Counted from the stretch's first letter, positions 1 through 7,130 are shown. The stretch: 7,418 nt of DNA from an uncultured Bacteroidales bacterium (GCA_945828175.1 CALZQD010000078.1:1-7418), one strand, 5' to 3'. Numbers and translations: made by a program. The notes: generated by a model not told the origin, from the letters alone.

Positions 1-59
1 GTCACATAGCTCGCTATGCTCCTTTGGCTCAAAACAAAACTCGCCTCAAACTATGTAAC
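1..59. repeat. Imperfect inverted repeat at left edge
   Basis: The first nine bases (GTCACATAG) and bases 51-59 (CTATGTAAC) are inverted repeats with one mismatch. Inside the left arm, CATAG (5-9) and CTATG (14-18) form a short hairpin with a CTCG loop. No reading frame of interest crosses the segment. It looks like an extragenic palindromic element, possibly extending beyond the window. Whether it is dispersed in the genome cannot be judged from one copy. Confidence 0.4.
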
Positions 60-96
60 CTCTGATTTAACATTTATTATAAAACAGGCTCTTACG

Positions 97-130
97 ACAG
101 GACGCCAACCATAGGTCGTCCTGTTTTTTT
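97..130 (+). terminator. Rho-independent terminator of a gene left of the window
   Basis: An 8-bp perfect stem, ACAGGACG (97-104) pairing with CGTCCTGT (117-124), encloses a 12-base loop and runs directly into seven T residues (124-130). This is a textbook intrinsic terminator on the plus strand. No gene lies between it and the window start, so it most likely ends a transcript entering from the left. It also separates that transcript from the ATPase remnant that begins about 20 bases later. Confidence 0.75.
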
Positions 131-147
131 GTCTTTTTATTTGGCTG

Positions 148-626
148 TTATTTGCAAATAGAAACCGCGGTTTCGGAGACGACGGTTTCCTGACCGGTCG
201 CCGTCGCATCGGCAAGACTTCACTCGTACTTAAGGCCTATGATGATGCCCCGATACTCTATTTTTTTGTCGGTCGAAAGGCCGAGAGTTTGCTCTGCGAA
301 GAGTTTAGGCAAGAAGTCGAGCAAAAACTCGGCGTCAGGCTTGGCGGCACGCCCTCGGGCTTTGCCGAATTGTTTGATTATCTGATAGATCTGTCTAAGC
401 AGCAGAGTTTTACGCTCTTTATTGATGAGTTCCAGAATTTTGTCAGAGTCAACCCGTCGGGGCAAACGAGCTCGAGAAGTGTGTCGATGTTTGTGAAATC
501 AAACGTAATAGAAAGAATATCAGCCATGCGGTTCTTGAAGACAAAACTCGCGTTATGCTCACGGCGATAAATATGTTCGTCGACTATAAGGTTGAGCTCA
601 AGGGTCTCGACATAGATGATATGTAG
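148..626 (+). pseudogene. Remnant of ATPase_2/DUF234-type AAA ATPase, internally deleted and frameshifted
   Basis: Frame 1 (148-459) reads LFANRN, then FLTGRRRIGKTSL with Walker A at 196-222, then LYFFVGRKAE, and FTLFIDEFQNFVRVNPS with Walker B at 421-435. These are hallmarks of the archaeal-type ATPase_2 proteins common in Bacteroidales. After codon 457-459 the similarity moves to the third frame. From about 465 it reads NELEKCVDVCEIKRN and continues to KVELKGLDIDDM with a stop at 624-626. This matches the family's C-terminal DUF234 end; D (486-488), E (495-497) and K (501-503) fit a PD-(D/E)xK nuclease core. Only about 155 residues of a protein usually near 370-390 remain. Everything between Walker B and the nuclease core is gone, and no in-frame ATG precedes FANR, so the N-terminus also looks damaged. 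A 93-codon ORF from the ATG at 289 is only the open part of frame 1. I infer a dead gene; the family identification is from memory of its motifs. Confidence 0.8.
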
Positions 627-655
627 CGCGCTTTGCGTTCTTTTTTGAAAATATT

Positions 656-696
656 CAGCGCCCCGGCGACGATTCACATCGGATGCCGGGGCGCTG
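656..696. terminator. Perfect 12-bp GC-rich hairpin, probable terminator of the minus-strand lipoprotein gene
   Basis: CAGCGCCCCGGC (656-667) is perfectly complementary to GCCGGGGCGCTG (685-696). The 17-base loop contains a smaller CGAT/ATCG hairpin. Read on the minus strand, it lies 82 bases past the stop of the lipoprotein gene and is followed by an AT-rich tract (AATATTTTC). On the plus strand it lies 29 bases past the ATPase remnant, with T-rich sequence only after about 15 bases. Neither side has an immediate T run, so a bidirectional terminator or a palindromic repeat element are both possible. Confidence 0.5.
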
Positions 697-715
697 CTCT
701 TGTAATTATTGTGTT

Positions 716-743
716 TTTATAGACTGTCTGTCTTTATAGACTG
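716..743. repeat. 11-bp direct repeat TTTATAGACTG, two copies
   Basis: TTTATAGACTG occurs at 716-726 and again at 733-743, start to start 17 bases. It lies in the AT-rich spacer downstream of the minus-strand lipoprotein gene. The function is unknown; a slippage duplication is the simplest explanation. Confidence 0.5.
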
Positions 744-778
744 CTGTTTCTAAAGATTGGAGAATTTGGTTCTTTGTG

Positions 779-1579
779 CTATTTGTTGCTGACCGAGCCG
801 GCCGAGCTGGTCGAACTGCGCAGGTCGGTGACGTTGCATCTTATCGACGATGCGCTCGAGCTTTCGGCTGTGCCGCTTTTGGCCGTCAGTGCCGATGCCT
901 GGATGGTCGATGAGCTCGAGGCCTCGAAGTCTACGCGCTCGCATTTGCCCTTGAGGGTCAGCTGTGCAGCGCTCGAGGTGTCGCCGTTGACTACGGTCGC
1001 CACGATGCCCGAGACATTGATGTTGGATGCGCTCGATGCGTCGATGTCGATTTTGGTGGCCTTCGCGCCGTCGATAGTGATTGTCGAGCCGCTCGAGGCG
1101 TCGAGGTCGAGGTCGTTGGTAACGCTGACGTTATCGAGGCGGATTGACGAACCCGAGCTCGACGACAGCTCGAGGTCGCCGCTGAGGTTCAGATCCTTGG
1201 CCGTGAAGCTCGAGCCCGACGAGGTCTCGACCTCGCGGAGAGTCTTCGACGAGATGTAGACCGTCACGACGAAGTTGCCGTTGAAGTTGATGCCGCCGCG
1301 CTTGTGCTTGAGGCCTATGTTGAGCTCGTTGCCGTCGTTGGTGACATTGACATATTCCATTATGTTGTCGGGCGCCTGAATCGTTGCCTTGGCCGTCCGG
1401 CCCGTGGTGTAGACGACGCGTATGCCCGTCGATACCGATACTTCGTCGAAATCGCTGACGCTGACTTCGCGCTTGATGATGTTGTCGCTGCCTTTGATGG
1501 TTTTCGCCGAGCACGAGGTAACCATCGAGCCCGACATCAGCAGCAGCGTGCAGAGAGTTGTGGTGATAAATCTGTTCAT
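779..1579 (-). CDS. Head-GIN / DUF2807 family secreted lipoprotein
   Basis: This 266-residue protein opens with a lipoprotein signal peptide: basic N-terminus MNR, hydrophobic stretch to about residue 19, then lipobox VTSC with Cys23 as the expected acylation site. Residues 30-115 (KREVSVSDFDEVSVSTGIRVVYT and onward) follow the pattern of the 'putative auto-transporter adhesin, head GIN domain' family (DUF2807), which is widespread in Bacteroidetes. From about residue 117 to 262 it consists of repeats of about 20 residues. Each has a serine-rich turn (SSGSS, SSGST, SSASN, SSAAQ, SSSST, SSASS) followed by a hydrophobic residue at 125, 146, 167, 187, 207, 226 and 246. This fits a right-handed beta-helix with one rung per repeat. 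The likely location is a lipid-anchored protein facing the periplasm or cell surface. The biological role of the family is not established; adhesin is a label rather than a demonstrated function. The gene is single and points away from asd across a 199-base gap, so it should have its own promoter there. The hairpin at 656-696 probably ends its transcript. Confidence 0.85.
   Translation of the reverse strand: MNRFITTTLCTLLLMSGSMVTSCSAKTIKGSDNIIKREVSVSDFDEVSVSTGIRVVYTTGRTAKATIQAPDNIMEYVNVTNDGNELNIGLKHKRGGINFNGNFVVTVYISSKTLREVETSSGSSFTAKDLNLSGDLELSSSSGSSIRLDNVSVTNDLDLDASSGSTITIDGAKATKIDIDASSASNINVSGIVATVVNGDTSSAAQLTLKGKCERVDFEASSSSTIQASALTAKSGTAESSSASSIRCNVTDLRSSTSSAGSVSNK
796..1230 (-). repeat. 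In-gene ~60-bp tandem repeat encoding serine-rich beta-helix rungs
   Basis: The 3' half of the lipoprotein gene contains a degenerate repeat of about 57-63 bases, each encoding one rung. The palindrome CTCGAG recurs at 855, 915, 972 and 1092, with CTCGAT at 1032, giving a 57-60-base spacing. Further copies at 1169 and 1209 fall off this register. The CTCGAG corresponds to Ser-Ser codons on the coding strand. The copies have diverged between the motifs, so this is an old coding repeat rather than a fresh duplication. Confidence 0.7.
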
Positions 1580-1778
1580 GATTAATTTGATTTAGTGTCC
1601 GTTTTTTGGTTGCTTTTTATCAATAAGACGAATTAATAGCCGATTTGTGACAGCAAAGTCGAAAATAATTGAAAAATTTTGTAATTTTACGCGGTAATAA
1701 GCGGCGCTGCTATGAGTTTTAATGGCTGAACGACAGCGCTGCCATTTGTTATACTGCTAAAATATATAGACATAAGAA
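1580..1778. promoter_or_regulatory. AT-rich divergent intergenic region expected to hold both promoters
   Basis: This 199-base gap lies between the divergent starts of the lipoprotein gene (minus) and asd (plus). It is much richer in A and T than the flanking coding DNA, with runs such as AAAAATTTTG near 1671-1681 and AAAATATATAG just before asd. Both genes must start transcription here or read through from elsewhere. I searched both strands for the Bacteroidetes pair TTTG and TAnnTTTG at about 19-21 bases and found only mismatched candidates, so no box is assigned. No strong Shine-Dalgarno precedes either ATG, which is normal for this phylum. Confidence 0.45.
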
Positions 1779-2795
1779 ATGAACATAGCCATTGTTGGAG
1801 CAAGCGGCGCTGTCGGACAGGAGCTGCTGAAAGTGCTTGATGAAAGAAAATTCCCCGTAGACACCCTCAGACTCTTCGGTTCGGAGCGCAGCGCCGGCCG
1901 CAAGTATCTCTTCCGCGGCAAGGAACATCAGGTAATGCTTCTTCAGGATAACGACGACTTCAGCGGCATCGACGTCGCCTTCGTTTCGGCCGGTGCGTCG
2001 ACCTCGCTCCGCTTTGCCGACACCATCACGCGCCACGGCGCCATAATGATCGACAATTCGAGCGCTTTCAGAATGAACGATGACGTGCCTTTGGTTGTGC
2101 CCGAGGTCAACGGCGCCGACGCTCTCGACGCTCCTCGCTGCATCATCGCGAATCCCAACTGCACCACCATACAGATGGTCGTGGCTCTCGCGCCCGTCAA
2201 CCGTCTTTCGGAGATAAAACGTGTCCATGTAGCCACTTACCAGGCTGCCAGCGGCGCCGGAGCCGCCGCCATGGAGGAACTTGTCGAGCAGCACCGCGCC
2301 CTCGCCGAAGGTCGCGAGCCCCGCGTCGAAAAGTTCGTGGCCCAGCTTGCCTATAACGTCATCCCCCACATCGATGTCTTCGGCGACAACGGCTATACCA
2401 AAGAGGAGATGAAGATGCACTTCGAGACCAAGAAGATCATGCACGCCCCCTCGCTCGAGGTCAGCGCCACCTGCGTCCGTGTGCCCGTCCTCCGCGCCCA
2501 CAGCGAGGCCATCTGGGTCGAGACCGCCCGCCCCGTCAGCGTCGCCGAGGCCCGCGAGGCTTTCTCGAAGGCCGAGGGAGTCGTCCTCGTCGACGACCCC
2601 GCCAACAAGGTCTACCCGATGCCCCTTGACAAGGCCGGACTCGACCCTGTCTTTGTCGGCCGCGTCCGCAGCGACCTCGCCAATCCCAACGGCCTGACAT
2701 TCTGGACCGTCAGCGACCAGATCAAGAAGGGCGCAGCTCTCAACGCCGTGCAGATTGCCGAATATCTGCTCGCCCACGGTAAACTAAAACCGTAG
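1779..2795 (+). CDS. asd: Aspartate-semialdehyde dehydrogenase
   Basis: Cytosolic enzyme that reduces L-aspartyl-4-phosphate with NADPH to L-aspartate-4-semialdehyde. It is the branch point to lysine and diaminopimelate (cell wall), threonine, methionine and isoleucine. At 338 residues it has the usual length. The N-terminus carries the Rossmann dinucleotide loop GASGAVGQE (residues 7-15). The catalytic cysteine is Cys128 in [18 protein letters not shown] (153-161) contributes active-site Gln155. [12 protein letters not shown] (234-245) contains substrate-binding Arg234 and the catalytic base His241. The C-terminus has FVGRVRSD and the conserved [20 protein letters not shown] (309-328). All key residues are present, so it should be active. 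The ATG at 1779 places the Rossmann strand at residue 2, as expected, and follows an A-rich leader. The antiporter gene begins 5 bases after its stop, so the two are almost certainly co-transcribed. Confidence 0.97.
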   Translation: MNIAIVGASGAVGQELLKVLDERKFPVDTLRLFGSERSAGRKYLFRGKEHQVMLLQDNDDFSGIDVAFVSAGASTSLRFADTITRHGAIMIDNSSAFRMNDDVPLVVPEVNGADALDAPRCIIANPNCTTIQMVVALAPVNRLSEIKRVHVATYQAASGAGAAAMEELVEQHRALAEGREPRVEKFVAQLAYNVIPHIDVFGDNGYTKEEMKMHFETKKIMHAPSLEVSATCVRVPVLRAHSEAIWVETARPVSVAEAREAFSKAEGVVLVDDPANKVYPMPLDKAGLDPVFVGRVRSDLANPNGLTFWTVSDQIKKGAALNAVQIAEYLLAHGKLKP

Positions 2796-2800
2796 GCGCC

Positions 2801-4966
2801 ATGATTGCTGCAGCGACATCTCCGTTGGTGACTCAGCCGGTGACGATTTTTCTCATCGTTCTGGCTATCATCCTCTTTGCGCCGCTGCTGCTCAATAAAA
2901 TCAAGGTTCCACACATCATCGGCATGATTGTGGCCGGCGTCATCGTCGGTCCCTATGGCTTCAACATCCTCGACAACGACTCGAGCTTCGACATTTTCGG
3001 CCAGGTAGGTCTGCTCTACCTCATGTTCCTCGCCGGACTCGAGATTGACATGTACCATCTGCGGCTCAACATCCGCCGCGGACTGCTCTTCGGCCTGCTG
3101 ACGCTCGTCATCCCGCTCTTTTTCGGCATCCTGACGAGCTACTTCATCCTGCGGCTCGACATGCTGACGTCGATGCTCCTCGGCGCCATGTATGCCTCCC
3201 ACACGCTGATAGCCTATCCCGTAGCGGCGCGTTTCGGCCTCACCAAAGAGCCCGCCGTGCTCATTGCCGTCGTCGGCACCATCATCGCCGTCGTCGGCGC
3301 CCTCCTTGTGCTCGCCGCGACGGTCAACATCAGCAGCGAGGGCGACTTCAACGTCGTCGAGATTCTCGGTCTCATGGGCCGTCTCGTCGTCTGGTCCCTC
3401 GTGCTGCTTTATGTCTTCCCGCGCCTGACGCGCCATTTCTTCAAAATCTACAGCGACAAGGTGACGCAGTATGTCTTCGTCATGGCCATGGTCTTCCTCG
3501 CCGCATGGTCGGCTCAGCTCATCGGCCTCGAGCCCGTGCTCGGCGCCTTCTTCGCCGGCCTGCTGCTCAACCGCTATGTGCCTGTGGCCTCGCCGCTTAT
3601 GAGCTCCATCGAGTTTGTCGGCAACGCCCTGTTCATCCCTTATTTCCTTATAAGTGTCGGTATGATGATCAACGTCCGCGTCATCGCCAACGCCGACACC
3701 CTCATGGTCTCGGGCGTCATGCTCGTCGTGGCTCTCGTCAGCAAATGGCTCCCGGCGATGATTGTGCGCCGCGTCAATCATCTGAGCCCCTCGAGCGAGT
3801 GGATTATGGTCGGCCTCACAACGGCCCACACCGCCGTCGCCCTCGCCGTCGTCACCCTCGGCTACAACATGGGCATGCTCGATACCACCGTCCTCAACGC
3901 CACCGTCCTCGTCATCCTCGTCACCTGCGCCCTGGCGCCGCTGATAACGTCGGCCGCCGCGCCGGGTCTAAAGATCGAGGCTCTTCACCGCGAGGACCAG
4001 GACGGCGTCATCCGCCATACCCGCGTCAACAACACCCTCATCCCAGTCGTCAACTCGACGAGCGCCCGCTCGCTGGTCGAGCTCGCCGTGCTGATGCGCA
4101 ACGACAAGGGGCGCCACAACATCTTCGCCCTCCATGTGCGCAACGACAATTCGGCTACGTCGAAGGCCCTCTCGCGCACCTCGCTTGACGAGGCCACCAA
4201 GATCGGCGCAGCCGCCGACGTCGATGTCGTGCCGCTCGAGCGCTATGACATCAACACGGTCACCGGCGTCCTCAACGTCATCGAGGAGCGCGACATCACC
4301 GAGATTATCCTCGGCATGCACCGCCGCTCGACCGTCATCGACTCGTTCTTCGGCACCAAGGTCGACCAGCTCCTGCGCTCGACCAACCGTATGATTATCA
4401 TCACCCGCTGCTTCATCCCCGTCAACACCGTGACGCGCATCGTCGTCTGGATTCCCGAGAAGGCTCAGTATGAGACGGGCTTCAGCCGCTGGGTCAGGGC
4501 TTTGGCCCGGCTGACCCGCCAGCTCGGCTGCCGCATCATCTTCTGTTGCGAGGGCGACATCCAGCCTCTCATACGCGGCGTCATCTACCACGAGAACTAC
4601 GGCATCCGCTGCGAGTTCCGCACGGTCGACACCAACGACGACTTCGTCCTGCTGACCAACCGCATCCTCGACGATGACCTCTTCGTCATCATCGGCGCCC
4701 GAGCCAATTCGGTCTCTTACTCGTCGTTTATGATCGAGCTGCCGTCGTTCCTTCAGAAATATTTTTCGCGCAACAACCTGATAGTCATTTATCCCGAGCA
4801 GTTCGGCGAAGATGTCGCCCTCATGTCGTTCGTCGACCCGACGGCTTCAGACATCGCCTCGTCGCCCTCGCCGCTGTGGAGCAAGCTCCGTGGCCTCTGG
4901 CGTCGCGCGGTCTACCTCAAGCGCCGTTTCACCCACCGCAACCGCCCGCGCAAAATCGACATCTGA
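2801..4966 (+). CDS. CPA2-type cation/proton antiporter with cytosolic Usp-like tail
   Basis: This 721-residue inner-membrane protein has a Na+/H+ exchanger domain at about residues 10-390 with roughly a dozen hydrophobic segments. Family marks are GVIVGPYGFNIL (46-57), LMFLAGLEIDM (74-84), GAMYASHTLIAYPVAARFG (128-146), EPVLGAFFAGLLLNR (244-258) and GLTTAHTAVALAVVTLG (338-354). By family it should exchange Na+ or K+ for protons in pH and ion homeostasis; the ion cannot be told from sequence. The tail (about 400-721) is soluble and looks like two universal-stress-protein-like modules. The first spans about 418-537 and ends in ILGMHRRSTVIDSFFGT and MIIITR, a degenerate nucleotide-binding loop. 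The second spans about 545-665, from RIVVWIPEK to LIVIYPEQ. Such tails are thought to regulate transport, possibly through a nucleotide. The C-terminus is strongly basic (RRAVYLKRRFTHRNRPRK). The gene starts 5 bases after asd and ends 28 bases before the GH89 gene. Confidence 0.92.
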   Translation: MIAAATSPLVTQPVTIFLIVLAIILFAPLLLNKIKVPHIIGMIVAGVIVGPYGFNILDNDSSFDIFGQVGLLYLMFLAGLEIDMYHLRLNIRRGLLFGLLTLVIPLFFGILTSYFILRLDMLTSMLLGAMYASHTLIAYPVAARFGLTKEPAVLIAVVGTIIAVVGALLVLAATVNISSEGDFNVVEILGLMGRLVVWSLVLLYVFPRLTRHFFKIYSDKVTQYVFVMAMVFLAAWSAQLIGLEPVLGAFFAGLLLNRYVPVASPLMSSIEFVGNALFIPYFLISVGMMINVRVIANADTLMVSGVMLVVALVSKWLPAMIVRRVNHLSPSSEWIMVGLTTAHTAVALAVVTLGYNMGMLDTTVLNATVLVILVTCALAPLITSAAAPGLKIEALHREDQDGVIRHTRVNNTLIPVVNSTSARSLVELAVLMRNDKGRHNIFALHVRNDNSATSKALSRTSLDEATKIGAAADVDVVPLERYDINTVTGVLNVIEERDITEIILGMHRRSTVIDSFFGTKVDQLLRSTNRMIIITRCFIPVNTVTRIVVWIPEKAQYETGFSRWVRALARLTRQLGCRIIFCCEGDIQPLIRGVIYHENYGIRCEFRTVDTNDDFVLLTNRILDDDLFVIIGARANSVSYSSFMIELPSFLQKYFSRNNLIVIYPEQFGEDVALMSFVDPTASDIASSPSPLWSKLRGLWRRAVYLKRRFTHRNRPRKIDI

Positions 4967-4994
4967 TTTTAGTTAACTCTCTAATTCTCAATCC

Positions 4995-7130
4995 ATGAAA
5001 AATCTAAGGCTGACGCTCGTTCTTGTTGCGTCGATTGTCCTGTCGCTACCTCTTTTTGCCGTCGAAGTCATCGACGGGATGCTCGAACGCATCGACCCGG
5101 GTCTCTCGCGCAAGATTAAGGTCGAGATTGTCCCCGACTCGGTTGACCGGTTCGCGCTTTCGCAGCAGGGCATCTATCCCGTCGTCACGGCCAACAACCC
5201 TGTCAGCGCCGCCGTCGGCATCAACTGGTATCTCAAGCACGTCGCCGGCGTCCATCTGTCGTGGAACTCGATGACGGCCGCGATGCCCGACACCCTGCCG
5301 CCTGTCACAGAGCCGATTGTCAGAACGAACGACCTCGGGATGCGATATTATCTCAATTACTGCACCCATTCCTACTCGATGGCCTTCTGGAACCGCGAGC
5401 GCTGGGACCGCGAAATCGACTGGATGGCGCTCCACGGCGTCAATATGCCGCTGGCGATCACCGGCACCGATGTGCTTTGGCGCAACGTCATGCGGCGCCT
5501 GGGCTATAGCGACGACAAGATCAGCGAGTTCGTCGCCGGTCCGGGCTTCCAGGCCTGGTGGCTGATGAACAACCTCGAAGGGTGGGGCGGCCCCAACCCC
5601 GAGAGCCACTACCGTTTTCAGGAAGACCTCGGCCGACATGTCATCGGGCGTATGCGCGAGTTCGGCATGGAGCCTGTCCTGCCGGGCTATTCGGGCATGA
5701 TGCCCCACGACGCTCGCGAGACTCTCGGTCTCGATGTCGCCGACGGCGGCATGTGGTTCGGCTTCAAGCGTCCGTCCTTCCTCCAGCCTGCCGACAGCGC
5801 CTTCAGCAGCATCGCCTCGATTTATTACGACGAGCAGCGCAAGCTCTTCGGCACGGCTAAATACTACAGCATGGACCCCTTCCATGAGGGCGGCCGCACC
5901 GAGGGCGTCGACCTCGCCGCTGCCGGACGCGCCATCATGCGCCAGATGAAGGCCGTGCGCCCCGACGCCGTCTGGGTCATCCAAGCCTGGCGCGCCAATC
6001 CCCGCCGCGAGATGATCGAGGCTCTCGACAAGGGCGACCTCGTCGTGCTCGACCTCCATGCCGAGACCGAGCCGATTTGGTGTACCCGCGAGGGCGGCTT
6101 CAGCGGCCACGACTGGCTCTACTGCATGCTCCACAATTTCGGCGGCAACATCGGTCTTTACGGCCGCATACCGTCTATGGCCAAGGCTTTTCCCGCCGCC
6201 CGAGCCGAGAAAGATATGCTCGGCATCGGCCTGACGATGGAGGGCATCGAGACTAATCCTGTCGTCTATGAGTTTATGAGCGAGCTGCCCTGGCTCGACG
6301 CTCCTGTCGACCCCGAGGTCTGGACGCGCGACTATGTCCGCGCACGCTACGGCGGCTCTTGCGAAGCGCTCGACAGCGCCTGGCATCTGCTGCTAAACAG
6401 TGTCTACAACTGTCCGCCCGACAGCCGCCAGCAGGGCACGCTCGAGTCGCTCTTCTGCGCCCGTCCGTCCGATAATCCGCGTCAGGCCTCGGCCTGGGCG
6501 CAGAACAAGCCCTACTATAACCATGCCGATGTCGTCGAGGCAGCCCGGCTGATGCTCTCGGCCGACAGTTTCGCCGATAACCCCAACTATATCTACGACC
6601 TCGTCGATGTCACCCGTCAGGCTCTTGCCGACCGTGGCCGCGAAGAACTCGCCGCCACTTATGCCGCCCTGCAGAGCGGCGACAAGGAGGCTTACCGCGC
6701 TGCTGCCGACCGCTTCCTTGCGCTCATCGACATGCAGGACGAACTCCTCGGCAGTGTCGCCGACTTCCGTCTCGGACGCTGGCTCGAGCAGGCAGGCGAC
6801 TACGCCGCGTCGCAGGCCGAGAAAGAGCGCTACCGCTGGAACGCCCGCTGTCTCATAACCGTCTGGGGCACACGCCGCGCCTCAAACAAAGGCAAGCTCC
6901 ACGACTACGCCCACCGCGAGTGGCAAGGCCTCCTTAAAGACTTCTACCGTCCACGCTGGCAGTGTTGGTTCGATGCCCGCCTCGCCGACTGGGGCGGCCC
7001 CGCCCCCGACATCGACTTCTACGCCCTCGAAGAAGCCTGGACCCTCGCCGACCGTCCCTACAGCCCCACCCCCGTCGGCAACCCCCACCTCCTCGCCGCC
7101 AAAGCCCTGAAAATGTTGGAGGAGAAGTAA
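4995..7130 (+). CDS. Secreted GH89 alpha-N-acetylglucosaminidase (NAGLU family)
   Basis: Glycoside hydrolase that releases terminal alpha-linked N-acetylglucosamine, as found in heparan sulfate and in some mucin O-glycans (GlcNAc-alpha-1,4-Gal). The 711-residue product has a type I signal peptide with likely cleavage after Ala22 (LPLFA|VEV) and no lipobox cysteine, so it should be periplasmic or secreted. Three family domains are visible. They are a small N-terminal alpha/beta domain (about 24-105), a TIM barrel (about 110-435; NYCTHSYSMAFWNRERWDRE, WWLMNNLEGWGGP, LPGYSGMMP) and a helical C-terminal domain (about 440-705). The catalytic glutamates by family comparison are Glu298 in DPFHEGG and Glu416 in GLTMEGIETNPVVYE, matching human NAGLU Glu316 and Glu446. 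The full set is intact, so activity is expected. No carbohydrate-binding module is appended, unlike some clostridial GH89 enzymes. It follows the antiporter by 28 bases and is probably the last gene of the transcript. No SusC/D partner or sulfatase adjoins it, so the natural substrate is open. Confidence 0.95.
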   Translation: MKNLRLTLVLVASIVLSLPLFAVEVIDGMLERIDPGLSRKIKVEIVPDSVDRFALSQQGIYPVVTANNPVSAAVGINWYLKHVAGVHLSWNSMTAAMPDTLPPVTEPIVRTNDLGMRYYLNYCTHSYSMAFWNRERWDREIDWMALHGVNMPLAITGTDVLWRNVMRRLGYSDDKISEFVAGPGFQAWWLMNNLEGWGGPNPESHYRFQEDLGRHVIGRMREFGMEPVLPGYSGMMPHDARETLGLDVADGGMWFGFKRPSFLQPADSAFSSIASIYYDEQRKLFGTAKYYSMDPFHEGGRTEGVDLAAAGRAIMRQMKAVRPDAVWVIQAWRANPRREMIEALDKGDLVVLDLHAETEPIWCTREGGFSGHDWLYCMLHNFGGNIGLYGRIPSMAKAFPAARAEKDMLGIGLTMEGIETNPVVYEFMSELPWLDAPVDPEVWTRDYVRARYGGSCEALDSAWHLLLNSVYNCPPDSRQQGTLESLFCARPSDNPRQASAWAQNKPYYNHADVVEAARLMLSADSFADNPNYIYDLVDVTRQALADRGREELAATYAALQSGDKEAYRAAADRFLALIDMQDELLGSVADFRLGRWLEQAGDYAASQAEKERYRWNARCLITVWGTRRASNKGKLHDYAHREWQGLLKDFYRPRWQCWFDARLADWGGPAPDIDFYALEEAWTLADRPYSPTPVGNPHLLAAKALKMLEEK

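Noticed and set aside
289..570. 93-residue ORF as an intact small protein
   Set aside because: It begins downstream of the Walker A motif in the same frame, and its end is out-of-frame translation of the DUF234 segment. It is part of a pseudogene.
774..1259. 161-codon plus-strand frame with repetitive leucine/serine-rich sequence
   Set aside because: It is the reverse face of the repeated half of the lipoprotein gene. The minus strand has the lipoprotein signal peptide and family pattern.
1580..1778. Specific Bacteroidetes promoter boxes for asd and the lipoprotein gene
   Set aside because: Candidates such as AAATTTTG or TTTG with TAATTCG miss key bases or have the wrong spacing, so none is assigned.
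1749..2777. 342-codon open frame on the minus strand across asd
   Set aside because: Antisense shadow with no recognisable motif; asd is unambiguous on the plus strand.
2612..3829. 405-codon open frame on the minus strand across the antiporter gene
   Set aside because: Its translation is rich in D, E, H, A and R with no domain, as expected opposite GC-rich codons. The plus-strand antiporter explains the region fully.
5046..6386. 446-codon open frame on the minus strand across the GH89 gene
   Set aside because: Low-complexity shadow of the GC-rich codon bias; the plus-strand GH89 protein carries the family motifs and catalytic residues.
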